Of a stretch of 64,000 nt of DNA, positions 9,160 through 17,292 are shown in pieces. Below the pieces are notes generated by a model that was not told the origin of the DNA, did not search any database, and was given only the letters and a program-made list of their open reading frames with translations. The position numbers were made by a program, and so were the translations under genes. Where the stretch lies: assembly GCA_910575265.1 (NCBI GenBank), contig CAJTEA010000006.1:62001-126000 (forward strand), in the 5' to 3' direction. The number at the start of each line of letters is the position of its first letter. Within the stretch, counting starts at the first letter, position 1. Origin of the DNA: Oscillospiraceae bacterium (lineage in GTDB: Bacteria > Bacillota > Clostridia > Oscillospirales > Oscillospiraceae).

Positions 9160-9442
9160 CTTCCTGTCTCCCTTCCTTCGTCCCGCCCACAGGCGTCAAA
9201 GGCCTCTTCGCCAAAGGAGGCTTTTCTTGCTCTCTGCCAAGTAGATAGTCTGTTGTAACGTGGAAATAATCGGCGAAGAAGTTCAATACCTCAAGCGGGA
9301 CGCCAATTTCTCCATATTCATAACGTTGATACTGACGCAGTTTAATCTCCATAATATCGGCCATTTCCCGCTGCTTCAGCCCCTTTGCTTCTCGCAAAGC
9401 TTTCAAGCGCTTTCCAAAATCAACCAACAGACTTTTATCCAT
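9149..9442 (-). CDS. XRE-family helix-turn-helix regulator
   Basis: About 97 residues. The N-terminal HTH is KRLKALREAKGLKQREMADI with MEIKLRQYQRYEYGEIGVP as the recognition part, followed by NFFADYFHVTTDYLLG. The C-terminal 25 residues are charged and Pro-rich. The frame is open to 9484, but the ATG at 9442 has GAGAGGA 5-6 bases upstream, so I start there. It sits upstream of cmk and is divergent from a 71-residue gene, with a 17-base palindrome between them. Probably an autoregulatory repressor (inference). Confidence 0.85.
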   Translation of the reverse strand: MDKSLLVDFGKRLKALREAKGLKQREMADIMEIKLRQYQRYEYGEIGVPLEVLNFFADYFHVTTDYLLGREQEKPPLAKRPLTPVGGTKEGRQEDEP

Positions 9443-9460
9443 AAAAATTCCTCTCAGCTC

Positions 9461-9489
9461 TTGACACGTTACATTCTGACGCATATAAT
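9461..9489 (+). promoter_or_regulatory. Perfect consensus sigma-A promoter
   Basis: TTGACA (9461-9466), 17-base spacer, TATAAT (9484-9489). It drives the plus-strand 71-residue gene. A consensus this exact is unusual for a protein gene and is normally seen under tight repression. Confidence 0.85.
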
Positions 9490-9506
9490 AACGTCGAAAT
9501 TCGACG
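9490..9506. promoter_or_regulatory. 17-base palindromic operator candidate
   Basis: ACGTCGAA-A-TTCGACGT, a perfect inverted repeat with 8-base arms directly after the -10 box and over the predicted transcription start. A dimeric HTH protein bound here would block initiation. The adjacent XRE gene is the obvious candidate. Confidence 0.65.
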
Positions 9507-9522
9507 TAAGGAGATGCTCAAC

Positions 9523-9738
9523 ATGACCGACTTTATGCGCTGGATGTACGACCATTATATCAAGCCCAACATTGAAAGCCAACCCAAAGATGACGGCATA
9601 GCCATGCAGATTGACCTGTTGAACAACGAATTGGAACCGCAGTTAAGACGTACTCCGCAAACTGTGCTTGCGTTCTATGCCACCCAGGGATTCCGCTTGG
9701 GGGTGCGCACCAGGATTACACTACAGCCTGATTTATAA
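9523..9738 (+). CDS. Small protein of unknown function divergent from XRE regulator
   Basis: 71 residues starting MTDFMRWMYDHYIKPNIE. The ATG at 9514 is in frame but overlaps the end of the ribosome site; AAGGAG at 9508-9513 is 9 bases before the ATG at 9523, which I prefer. The protein looks mostly helical (YDHYIKPNIE, IDLLNNELEPQLRR, TVLAFYATQGFRLGVR), with no signal peptide or metal motif. I do not recognise the family. Its 3' end overlaps the convergent flavoprotein gene by 23 bases. Confidence 0.7.
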   Translation: MTDFMRWMYDHYIKPNIESQPKDDGIAMQIDLLNNELEPQLRRTPQTVLAFYATQGFRLGVRTRITLQPDL

Positions 9739-10984
9739 ACGCCGCCGCCCCTTCCCCCGCCGCCCGGCCGGTGGCCCAGGCGATCTGGAGGTTAAAGCCG
9801 CCGGTGTAGGCGTCCATATCCAGCAGCTCCCCGGCGAAGAACAGGCCGGGAACCTTTTTGGACTGCATCGTTCTGGGGTCCACCTCAGAGACCTTTACTC
9901 CTCCCGAGGTAATAATCGCCTCGTCGATGGGCCGGGGGCCGGACACCGCCACGGTAAAGCTCTTAAACAGCTCCAACAGGCGGCGGCGCTCCTGTTTTGT
10001 CACATCGTGGGCTTTTTTCTCTCCGGGGATACCGGCCCGCTCCAGCAGAACAGGAACCAGCAGGCGGGGAGCCAGCGCGCCCAGGAGATTATCCATATCC
10101 TTGTTGGCCCCCTGGGTCAGCTCCCGCACCAGACGGGCGTCCAGGGTAGGTTCATCCAGGGCGGGCTTCAGGTCGATGGCGCAGGTGTACTGCTCCCGGT
10201 CAAAGCCGCGCATATGGGCGCTGGCGGACAGCACCAGCGGTCCAGACAGGCCGAAGTGGGTAAACAGCAACTCCCCCTGCTCCTGGTAAAGAATCTTTTT
10301 TTTCTGATTTTTAACGGTCAGCACCACATTTTTAAGCGCCAAACCTTGCATCTGTCCACAGAAAGCGTCCGGGGATTCCAGGGGGACCAGAGATGGTTTT
10401 ATGTCAACTATCGTATGCCCCAACTCTTCGGCGATTCGGTGGCCATCCCCTGTAGACCCAGTAGCAGGATAGGACAGCCCTCCAGTGGCAAGTATTACTG
10501 CCTTACAGGGTTCTCTCCAGCCCCACTTGTCTCCAGGGGTGCCAATCTCCACACCGAATACCGCCCCTTCTGTCAACGATACGCTGGACACGCGCCGCCA
10601 AGTGGTCATGGTCACCTTCAGCCGCTTCAGCTCCTGAAACAGAGCGTCGATAATATCAATGGATTTATCCGAAGCGGGAAACACCCGATTTCCACGCTCC
10701 ACCTTTAACGATACGCCCAGCGACTCAAAAAACTCTTCCACCCAGGCAGGCGGTGTGTGTTCCAGGGCGCTGTAGAGAAATTTCCCGTTGTGAGGAACCG
10801 AGGCCCGCACCTGCTCTGGAGAACAGTGATTAGTCACATTGCACCGGCCTTTTCCGGTGATATACAGCTTGCGGCCCACCTTCTGGTTGCGCTCGATCAG
10901 TGTGACAGATACCCCCAGCCTGGCGGCGGTGATTGCCGCCATCATCCCGGCGGCCCCACCGCCAACGACAATCAAATCAGACAT
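9716..10984 (-). CDS. FAD-dependent oxidoreductase, BaiN/HI0933 family
   Basis: About 422 residues. The dinucleotide-binding motif is at the N-terminus (SDLIVVGGGAAGMMAAITAA). LIERNQKVGRKLYITGKGRCNVTN is the HI0933 signature region, VILATGGLSYPATGSTGDGH is mid-protein, and a C-terminal FAD motif reads GLFFAGELLDMDAYTGGFN. The start at 10984 gives MSDLIVVGG and overlaps the regulator upstream by 8 bases; the longer frame would lie inside that gene. Some family members reduce bile acids, but many are uncharacterised, so no substrate is assigned. Confidence 0.88.
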   Translation of the reverse strand: MSDLIVVGGGAAGMMAAITAARLGVSVTLIERNQKVGRKLYITGKGRCNVTNHCSPEQVRASVPHNGKFLYSALEHTPPAWVEEFFESLGVSLKVERGNRVFPASDKSIDIIDALFQELKRLKVTMTTWRRVSSVSLTEGAVFGVEIGTPGDKWGWREPCKAVILATGGLSYPATGSTGDGHRIAEELGHTIVDIKPSLVPLESPDAFCGQMQGLALKNVVLTVKNQKKKILYQEQGELLFTHFGLSGPLVLSASAHMRGFDREQYTCAIDLKPALDEPTLDARLVRELTQGANKDMDNLLGALAPRLLVPVLLERAGIPGEKKAHDVTKQERRRLLELFKSFTVAVSGPRPIDEAIITSGGVKVSEVDPRTMQSKKVPGLFFAGELLDMDAYTGGFNLQIAWATGRAAGEGAAAFINQAVV

Positions 10985-11843
10985 CTTGCACCTTCTCGTA
11001 TACGCCGTATTCGTCCCAGATATCCTCCAGCGTGCGGAAGGTCCGGGCCAGCTCATCATTTTCCCGCCGGCTCACAGCCACCAAAAGGGCGTTGACCAGG
11101 GACAGGGGGGCTACCAGGGAATCCACAAAGGAGGCCATATCGCTGCGGGCTATCAGGGTATAGCGGGATATGATGGCCAATGGGGAGCCTTCGCCGTCGG
11201 TAATCGCGATCGTGGTCGCGCCCCGGTCCCGGGCAAAGCTCATGGCCTGAACGGTTCGGCTTGAATAGCGGGGAAAGCTGACACCGATGACCACATCCCC
11301 CTCCCCGACCCGGAGCAGGCTTTCAAAAATCTCGCTGGCTGTGTTTGCGGAGACCAGCGTTACATTATCAAAGATCAGGTTGAAATAAAAGTGCAGAAAA
11401 GACGCGATGGACGCGGAGGAACGCACCCCGATGATATAAATCTTCCGGGCGGACACAATGGCGTCCACTGCCCGGTTGAAGCTCTCCCGGTCCAGCTCCT
11501 CCAGTGTCAACCGGATTTTATCAATATCCGACTGGAGCACCATGGACAGCAGATCCTGATCTCCCAGCCGATCGTTGGTCACCTCAATACGCTGGACGGT
11601 GGTCAGCCGGTTGCGGATCAGCTTTTGCAGCGACCGCTGCATATCCGGATAGCCGTCATACCCCAGCTCAGAGGCAAAGCGGACCACGGTGGATTCGCTC
11701 ACCCCTACCTTCTGCCCCAGGCGGCTGGCTGTCATAAACGCGGCCTTGTCATAGGACTCCAGAATAAAGCCGGCAATCTTCTTCTGCCCCTTGGAGAAGG
11801 TATGTATATTTTCCTGGATTACCGCCAGAACATCCCGATTCAT
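10977..11843 (-). CDS. MurR/RpiR-family transcriptional regulator
   Basis: About 288 residues. The N-terminal RpiR HTH domain (VGVSESTVVRFASELGYDGYP) is followed by a SIS sugar-phosphate binding domain (RKIYIIGVRSSASIASFLHFY, then GDVVIGVSFPRYSSRTVQAM). The ATG at 11843 has GGAAGG 9 bases upstream. An ATG at 11852 abuts the ribosome site and the frame is open to 11891. Co-transcribed with the BaiN-like gene. Ligands of the family are phosphosugars; the target genes are not evident here. Confidence 0.88.
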   Translation of the reverse strand: MNRDVLAVIQENIHTFSKGQKKIAGFILESYDKAAFMTASRLGQKVGVSESTVVRFASELGYDGYPDMQRSLQKLIRNRLTTVQRIEVTNDRLGDQDLLSMVLQSDIDKIRLTLEELDRESFNRAVDAIVSARKIYIIGVRSSASIASFLHFYFNLIFDNVTLVSANTASEIFESLLRVGEGDVVIGVSFPRYSSRTVQAMSFARDRGATTIAITDGEGSPLAIISRYTLIARSDMASFVDSLVAPLSLVNALLVAVSRRENDELARTFRTLEDIWDEYGVYEKVQDV

Positions 11844-11965
11844 TGCGTTCATCCTTCCAGTCAGTGCCGAAACCAACGTATCCCCACCCAACAGGGCGGG
11901 GATACTACACGCTTCTTCGCTCTATCCGCTCTATCATACTAGATTTTATGGAAAAACGCAAGAAC

Positions 11966-11999
11966 TTTTTGCAGGAAATTCGTCTTTCCCCTGCAAAGG
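11966..11999 (-). terminator. Probable terminator after rluB
   Basis: On the minus strand an imperfect stem CTTTGCAGG / CCTGCAAAAAG lies just past the rluB stop. The T-run is short, so it is moderate evidence only. The 160 bases between rluB and the RpiR gene hold nothing else recognised. Confidence 0.4.
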
Positions 12000-12003
12000 C
12001 GGA

Positions 12004-12726
12004 TCAGCCGCCGCTTAATGGCCCGGTGAGGGCCAGAAGCTCCTCCGCGGTGAGAGGCCGCCATTTCCCCGGCTTCAGGGCGCGGTCCAGCCACAGAGCT
12101 CCCTCCCGAATACGCTTGAGCCGCAGCACCTCCAGGCCTGCCTGGGCGCACATCCGCCGCACCTGCCGGTTTTTCCCCTGATGGATGGTGACGGCCAGCT
12201 GGTGCACGCCGCCGCTGTCCTTTCCCCGCCGCACCCGGGCTGGGGAGAGGGTTTCCCCGTCCAGTGCCATGGGCGCGGACAGGATGGGCAGAGCTTTATT
12301 GATATTGCCGGTCACCCAGACCAGATACTCCTTCTCCACCTCATGGCTGGGATGGAGAAGCTGGTGTGTCAAAGCGCCGTCGTCGGTAAGGATCAGCAGG
12401 CCCTCCGAGTCCAGATCCAGCCGTCCCACCGGCCACACCCGGACACCGCGGCCCTTTACCAGGTCCGTCACCGTTCTGCGTCCCTTTTCGTCCGACAGGG
12501 TGGTCACACAGCCCCGGGGCTTGTTCAGCATCAGGTAGGTCCGGCCTCCGCCGGGCTCCAGCGGCCTGCCGTCCACCAGGACCGTATCCCGGTCCAGGTC
12601 CGCCCGGTCCCCCAGGTGGGCCTTCTCCCCGTTCACCGTCACCCGGCCGGCGGCAATCCACTCCTCCGCCGCCCGGCGTGAAGCCAGACCGCAGGCGGAG
12701 ATCAGTTTTTGAAGACGTTCCTCCAT
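12004..12726 (-). CDS. rluB: 23S rRNA pseudouridine synthase RluB-type
   Basis: 240 residues. An N-terminal S4 RNA-binding domain (MEERLQKLISACGLASRRAA) precedes the RsuA/RluB catalytic domain, whose catalytic aspartate is in PVGRLDLDSEGLLILTDDG. The C-terminal part NRQVRRMCAQAGLEVLRLKR is also typical. The start at 12726 gives the normal N-terminus; the frame is open into the preceding gene. It overlaps the carboxypeptidase gene by 25 bases. The position next to scpAB and dacF is a usual Firmicute neighbourhood. Confidence 0.93.
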   Translation of the reverse strand: MEERLQKLISACGLASRRAAEEWIAAGRVTVNGEKAHLGDRADLDRDTVLVDGRPLEPGGGRTYLMLNKPRGCVTTLSDEKGRRTVTDLVKGRGVRVWPVGRLDLDSEGLLILTDDGALTHQLLHPSHEVEKEYLVWVTGNINKALPILSAPMALDGETLSPARVRRGKDSGGVHQLAVTIHQGKNRQVRRMCAQAGLEVLRLKRIREGALWLDRALKPGKWRPLTAEELLALTGPLSGG

Positions 12727-13814
12727 AGATGAATTCCTCTCTCGGGTGCTGAGGCATCGGGGACATATTCCGCCGTCACCAGCGGCACTCTGCCCAGCTC
12801 CTTCCGGTTGACATAACACACGAGCTCCCCCACCTGTGTCCCGGCGGAAACGGGTGCCGTGAGACAAGGTTTGGTCAACTCACAGGTCACGTCCGCGGCC
12901 TCGCTGGATGCCAGGGCCGCCGATAAATCCCCCGCTGTCTGAACGGCACAAACCGGGATCAAGCCGCCCGTTACAGGCACTTGGCCGATCCGTTCCCCTG
13001 TCCGGATCAGCTGACGGGCCTCATAATTGGCAAAACCGTAGTCAAACAGAGCGGTGTGGTCAGCCCAGTCGCTGGGTGCGTTGAGGGTGACGCAAATCAG
13101 AGTCATACCGTTCCGGCGGGCCGCACTGACCAGCGTACGCCCCGCCTTTTCGGTATACCCGGTTTTCAGGCCGATACAGCCCTCGTAGCGCCACAGCAGC
13201 TTGTTGTGGTTGGTAAAGGTGCGGGTCCCAAACGTGATGGACTTGGTGGCGACAATTCTGGCCAGCTCCTCCCGCTCCAGGCATGCCCTTGCCAGCAGGG
13301 CCATATCGTAGGCGCTGGAATAGTGCCCCTCCACGTTCAGACCATTGGGATTGGCGAAGCTGCTGTCCGTCATGCCAAGTTCTCCGGCCTTTTGGTTCAT
13401 CCGGGACACAAATTCCTCCACCGTACCGCCGCAGTGGCCCGCGATGGCTAAGGCCGCGTCGTTGCCGGAGCGCAGCAGAAGGCCGTAGAGGAGGGCCTCC
13501 AGGGTAATTTCCTCCCCCGGGCGCAGATAGATGGAGGAGCCCTCCACCCCCGCCCACTCCGGGGCGATGGTGACAACCTCCTCCAGATCATGTCCCGATT
13601 CCAGGGCCACCAGGGCGGTCATCAGCTTGGTAATGCTGGCAATCAGCCGAGGGGTATGACTGTCCTTCTCATACAGCACCCGCCCGGTGTCCGCGTCCAT
13701 CAAAACAGCGCTGGCGGCGGAGACTTCAGGGGCCGCCGCCCATGTTACTGGCAGCGCGCACATCAACAATACCCAGGCCAGGGTTCCGGATAAAAGCCGC
13801 TTCATCCTTGCCAC
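12702..13814 (-). CDS. dacF: D-alanyl-D-alanine carboxypeptidase (S11, DacF-like)
   Basis: 370 residues. The signal peptide is MKRLLSGTLAWVLLMCALPVTWA (as a stretch of about residues 4-26). Catalytic motifs are SITK (IASITKLMTALVAL), SGN (LRSGNDAALAI) and KTG (GLKTGYTEKAG). A C-terminal PBP5-like domain follows. It trims the terminal D-Ala of peptidoglycan stem peptides outside the membrane. Neighbouring gerW and DUF2953 genes suggest a DacF-type role around sporulation (inference), but a vegetative role cannot be excluded. Confidence 0.93.
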   Translation of the reverse strand: MARMKRLLSGTLAWVLLMCALPVTWAAAPEVSAASAVLMDADTGRVLYEKDSHTPRLIASITKLMTALVALESGHDLEEVVTIAPEWAGVEGSSIYLRPGEEITLEALLYGLLLRSGNDAALAIAGHCGGTVEEFVSRMNQKAGELGMTDSSFANPNGLNVEGHYSSAYDMALLARACLEREELARIVATKSITFGTRTFTNHNKLLWRYEGCIGLKTGYTEKAGRTLVSAARRNGMTLICVTLNAPSDWADHTALFDYGFANYEARQLIRTGERIGQVPVTGGLIPVCAVQTAGDLSAALASSEAADVTCELTKPCLTAPVSAGTQVGELVCYVNRKELGRVPLVTAEYVPDASAPERGIHLWRNVFKN

Positions 13815-13879
13815 CTTCTTTTCAGTCGATAGCGTTAGTATGGAGCGTCTCTTCGCCTTTTTTTCCAGGGAATTTTTGT

Positions 13880-14305
13880 TTACTCAGCAAAATCCTCCCC
13901 GGATTCCTTCCGCGCCTTTTTTTCCTGCTGTTTCTCGATGAATCCGGTGACCTTATCCACCACCTCCGGCACCGTCTCAATCACCCGGTCCACGGTGGTG
14001 GCAGGAGGCGGGGCCACGGGGAGCAGCTTCACGCCGCCGTCCTCCCGGACCACCAGAAACGCCACCGGCTCCAGCTTGGCGCTGGCTCCGCTGCCTCCGC
14101 CGAAATTCTGATTGGGGTACTGCTTGGTGGTAAACTCAGTACCACCCATCCCCATGCCAAAGGACATCCTGGACACCGGGATCAGGGTAACCCCCTCCGC
14201 CTGAATGGGAGTGCCTATGATGGTGTTGGCGTCCGCCATGGTCTTGATGTTCTCCATTGTGGTGCGCATCAGCTCACTGAGGGGGTTCTTTTTCTCCTGT
14301 TCCAT
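13880..14305 (-). CDS. gerW: GerW/YtfJ family sporulation protein
   Basis: 141 residues, the usual family length. Conserved parts are ANTIIGTPIQAEGVTLIPVS, a Gly-rich FGMGMGG and NFGGGSGASAKLEPVAFLVV, and a VKLLPV segment. The family is a spore germination/sporulation factor with a soluble Gly-rich fold. It follows the DUF2953 gene by 3 bases and fits the scpA-scpB-ytfI-ytfJ-dacF order of spore formers. Confidence 0.92.
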   Translation of the reverse strand: MEQEKKNPLSELMRTTMENIKTMADANTIIGTPIQAEGVTLIPVSRMSFGMGMGGTEFTTKQYPNQNFGGGSGASAKLEPVAFLVVREDGGVKLLPVAPPPATTVDRVIETVPEVVDKVTGFIEKQQEKKARKESGEDFAE

Positions 14306-14308
14306 CGG

Positions 14309-14956
14309 TCATGCCGCCTTTCTTTGCCGTCGTTTTAGTTTCAGCCGCTTTCGCGCGGCAAGTATACCAAACAGCGTTTTCCAGCCCGCCCGCAGGCCGA
14401 TCCACACAATGTTCCCCAGCTGAAGGGAGAAGTCTGCGAAGGCGTACACTGTCATGCTCTGGGCGTCAAAATCGAAGTTGACGCGGGCTGTTCCATCCTT
14501 CACATGGAAGGTGTTGGTCAGCGGGTACCACAGCGCCCCCAGGGCGGCGTTGGCCCGGCCATAGAGCATGGCCGTGTCCGCCGGGTCAGGAGAGCCCACG
14601 GTCAGCTCCAGCTCCAGGGTATCCACGCGGAAGCTGTGCCACATCCCCTTCGCCGCCTCCAATACGACCGGGAGCAGCGCCTGAGCGTATTCCAGCGCGC
14701 CGCCAATCTTTTCGGGCAACGGGGTGGGAGGTCTTTCTTTCCTCGGCTTTTTCGGTTCTTTTTTCTTGGGCTTCTTAGGCTTTTTCGGTTTTTTCTCCCC
14801 CCTCGGCTTGACCGGAAAGACTTTGATTCGAAACCGGCCCAGCTTCACCCAGAGAAAAAAGCCCTCCACACTGAACCGCGCCTGACAGCCAACCCGGACC
14901 CGTCCAATCAAAAACAGGGCCAGCGCCACCGCCGCCAGGATATACAGCGCCCTCAT
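14309..14956 (-). CDS. DUF2953 (YtfI-like) membrane protein
   Basis: 215 residues. An N-terminal hydrophobic segment (ALYILAAVALALFLIGRVRV) is followed by a beta-rich region and a very Lys/Pro-rich stretch (about residues 53-75, KKPKKPKKPKKKEPKKP), then the DUF2953 core (TANDTAMLYGRANAALG-like PADTAMLYGRANAALGALW). Function is unknown; in spore formers it is paired with gerW/ytfJ, as here. The start overlaps the scpB stop by 4 bases. Confidence 0.85.
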   Translation of the reverse strand: MRALYILAAVALALFLIGRVRVGCQARFSVEGFFLWVKLGRFRIKVFPVKPRGEKKPKKPKKPKKKEPKKPRKERPPTPLPEKIGGALEYAQALLPVVLEAAKGMWHSFRVDTLELELTVGSPDPADTAMLYGRANAALGALWYPLTNTFHVKDGTARVNFDFDAQSMTVYAFADFSLQLGNIVWIGLRAGWKTLFGILAARKRLKLKRRQRKAA

Positions 14957-15591
14957 TCCGGCTCCTCCGGGGGCTCTGGCGGTGCCGCGTCCGGCCCCTC
15001 CACCGTTTCCGCCTCCCGGAGGCGGGCCAGGCTGGCCTCCAGCTCCAGGGTAAGCTGACTGCCCTCCTGAGACTGGTTGGGCAGCTCAGGCAGCTCCTCC
15101 AGACTGGACAGGCCGAAGGAGCGCAGAAAGTTTTTGGTGGTCTTAAACTGCATGGGACGTCCGGGCACCGCAAGGCGGCCCGCCTCCTCAATCAGCTCCC
15201 GCTCCAGCAAAAGGCCCATGGTGTAGGAACTGTCCACCCCCCGCACCTGGTCCACATAAGCCCGGGTCACCGGCTGGTAATAGGCGATGATGGACAGTAC
15301 CTCAAGCGCCGGCTGGGACAGCCGGGCGGGCTTACGGCTCTCCAGGGTCTTGCGGATATAGGGGGCAAACTCGGGCGCGGAGCACAGCTGATAGCTGGTG
15401 TCCAGCTTCAAAAGACGGATACCCCGGCGGTCATAGCTGTACTTGTCCATCAGCCGCTGGGCCACGGCGTCCAGCGTGGGCCTGTCCACCTCGAGGCCCA
15501 GACACAGCCGCTCCACCGCGACCGGCTCCCCAGCCGCGAACAGCACCCCTTCCAGAGCGGATTCCAACTCTTTGACCTCCATCCAGGGCAC
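14953..15591 (-). CDS. scpB: Segregation and condensation protein B
   Basis: 212 residues. ScpB forms the SMC-ScpAB condensin complex with ScpA. Tandem winged-helix domains are visible: LESALEGVLFAAGEPVAVER and LSQPALEVLSIIAYYQPVTR with VDQVRGVDSSYTMGLLLER, then GRPMQFKTTKNFLRSFGLSS. A Glu/Pro-rich tail ends the protein. It lies 12 bases after scpA. Confidence 0.95.
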   Translation of the reverse strand: MPWMEVKELESALEGVLFAAGEPVAVERLCLGLEVDRPTLDAVAQRLMDKYSYDRRGIRLLKLDTSYQLCSAPEFAPYIRKTLESRKPARLSQPALEVLSIIAYYQPVTRAYVDQVRGVDSSYTMGLLLERELIEEAGRLAVPGRPMQFKTTKNFLRSFGLSSLEELPELPNQSQEGSQLTLELEASLARLREAETVEGPDAAPPEPPEEPE

Positions 15592-15603
15592 CTCCTCATA
15601 TCT

Positions 15604-16398
15604 TTAATAGCTCTCTGATGTAAACTCCACCTGTCCCTCTTCCTGGGTGCAGGTGACCGTGCAATCCGATTCCGTTCCGGCCAGGCGCAGGCGGCGGGCC
15701 TTGCACAGCTCCAGCACCGCCAGGAAGGTTGCCACCACCTCCGACCGGCTGCGGCTGCCCTTAAACAAAGCCCGGAACCGGGTGACGCCAAAGGTAACCA
15801 GCCGCTTGATGATCTCCCCTGCCTTGTCGGCCACCGGGTAGGGCTCCCGGCCTACGATGCCCTGGAAAGCCGATACCGGAGGCGGCAGCTTATTGCCCAG
15901 GCGGCTGAGCACAGCGGACATGGCCTTGAGCAGGTCGGTTTTGTCGTGGACATAGTGATACGCTTTGTCAGGCTGAACCGCCTCGGGCACCTTGCTCAGA
16001 TAATCCCGGGCGATCTGATAGCGGCTGTCCAGGGCGGGGACCACCGCTTTGATTTTCAGATAGTTCTCATTGCGCTGGTGGGCTTCCAGAGTGGCTATGA
16101 GCTGTTCCATCTCGCTCATAGCCTCCTCGTCGTTGATGGACAGCAGCATCCGGGTTTTGATATAGACCAGGTGAGAGGCCATGGTAATAAAGTCGCTGGC
16201 GACCTCCAGATCCAGTTCACGGCGCTGATTCATCCACTCCATATACTGATCCAGAATGAGAGCGATCTGGATGTCCTTAATTTCCAGCTTGTTTTTGCTC
16301 AGAAGATGAAGGATCAGATCCAGCGGCCCCACAAAGTCCTCCATGTTCTCTTCCTTTGCCTTCACCACCCCCTCCAGGTGGTAAATGGGTGCCTCCAA
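15604..16398 (-). CDS. scpA: Segregation and condensation protein A
   Basis: Kleisin subunit of the SMC condensin, about 264 residues. The N-terminal domain has FVGPLDLILHLLSKNKLEIKD and QYMEWMNQRRELDLEVASDFI; the C-terminal winged helix includes EVVATFLAVLELCKARRLRL. The frame is open to 16506, but a TTG at 16398 with GGAGGTGGCC directly before it gives LEAPIYHLEGV, matching the usual N-terminus, so I use this rare TTG start. Confidence 0.92.
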   Translation of the reverse strand: MEAPIYHLEGVVKAKEENMEDFVGPLDLILHLLSKNKLEIKDIQIALILDQYMEWMNQRRELDLEVASDFITMASHLVYIKTRMLLSINDEEAMSEMEQLIATLEAHQRNENYLKIKAVVPALDSRYQIARDYLSKVPEAVQPDKAYHYVHDKTDLLKAMSAVLSRLGNKLPPPVSAFQGIVGREPYPVADKAGEIIKRLVTFGVTRFRALFKGSRSRSEVVATFLAVLELCKARRLRLAGTESDCTVTCTQEEGQVEFTSESY

Positions 16399-16545
16399 AG
16401 GGCCACCTCCCCATTTTAAGTTTATCTTTCCGCCTATTATACCAGCTTGCGGAGCAAAAAACAAGCAAATTTCAAATAAGTCCTGAAAAGTATATAAAAC
16501 GTACATATAATGCGCTTAGAACGCTGCACCGAAACTCTTAAAACC

Positions 16546-16592
16546 AACACCGGGAGGGCTGGCAAATCCCTTATGCCATACCTCCCGGTAAA
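16546..16592 (-). terminator. Terminator after ysxC
   Basis: Minus-strand hairpin ACCGGGAGG / CCTCCCGGT with a long partly paired loop, then GTTGGTTTTAAG. It closes the tig-clpP-clpX-lon-ysxC cluster. Confidence 0.55.
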
Positions 16593-16686
16593 ATCAATGT
16601 TCCCTGATTGATTGACTAGGTTCTCTTTTCCGGTAAAACAAAATCTGTTCTACCGCTCAGCCGCCTCCCTGTCAAGGGAACCGCGG

Positions 16687-17280
16687 CTATTTTTCTACTC
16701 CGGCAAAAATAGCCGAAAGCAGTTCCTCCCGGCCAGTGCCCTTTTCAGCGGAGAAGGGGATCAGCAAGTCCTCCTCTCCCAGCTCCAGAGTCTCCCGGAT
16801 AAGCTGGAGATTGGGGGCCACCTCGCTTTTTTTCAGTTTATCCAGCTTGTTGGCTACGATGATAAGCGGACAGCCGGTGTCCTTGAACCACCGGGCCATA
16901 GTACAGTCATCGGCGGTGGGCTTGTGGCGGGAGTCCACAATCATCACCCCCAGAGTGAGCAGATCGGGCCGGGCGAAGTAGTCCTCCATCAGCCGGCCCC
17001 AGCGGTCCCGCTCGGCCTTGGACACTTTGGCGTAGCCATAGCCGGGCAGGTCCACCAGATAGAAGGTTTTGTCAATGTTGAAATAGTTCACATGAGCGGT
17101 CTTCCCCGGCGCGGCCCCCACACGCGCAAAGTTCTTCCGGTTGAGCAGCCGGTTGATCACTGAGGACTTGCCCACGTTGGACCGCCCGGCAAAGGCCACC
17201 TGGGGCAGGCCGTCCTGGATAAAGTTTTTCGGGGAGACAGCGGACAGCACAAATTCCGCCTTTTGCAGATTGGCAGCCAC
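16687..17280 (-). CDS. ysxC: Ribosome biogenesis GTPase YsxC/EngB
   Basis: 197 residues. Needed for assembly of the large ribosomal subunit in Firmicutes. G motifs: G1 GRSNVGKSSVINRLL, G3 LVDLPGYGYAKVSK, G4 NKLDKLKKS, and an FSAEKGTG G5 region. It lies 12 bases after lon, the standard Firmicute order. Confidence 0.96.
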   Translation of the reverse strand: MAANLQKAEFVLSAVSPKNFIQDGLPQVAFAGRSNVGKSSVINRLLNRKNFARVGAAPGKTAHVNYFNIDKTFYLVDLPGYGYAKVSKAERDRWGRLMEDYFARPDLLTLGVMIVDSRHKPTADDCTMARWFKDTGCPLIIVANKLDKLKKSEVAPNLQLIRETLELGEEDLLIPFSAEKGTGREELLSAIFAGVEK

Positions 17281-17292
17281 GGCGCTCCCCCC

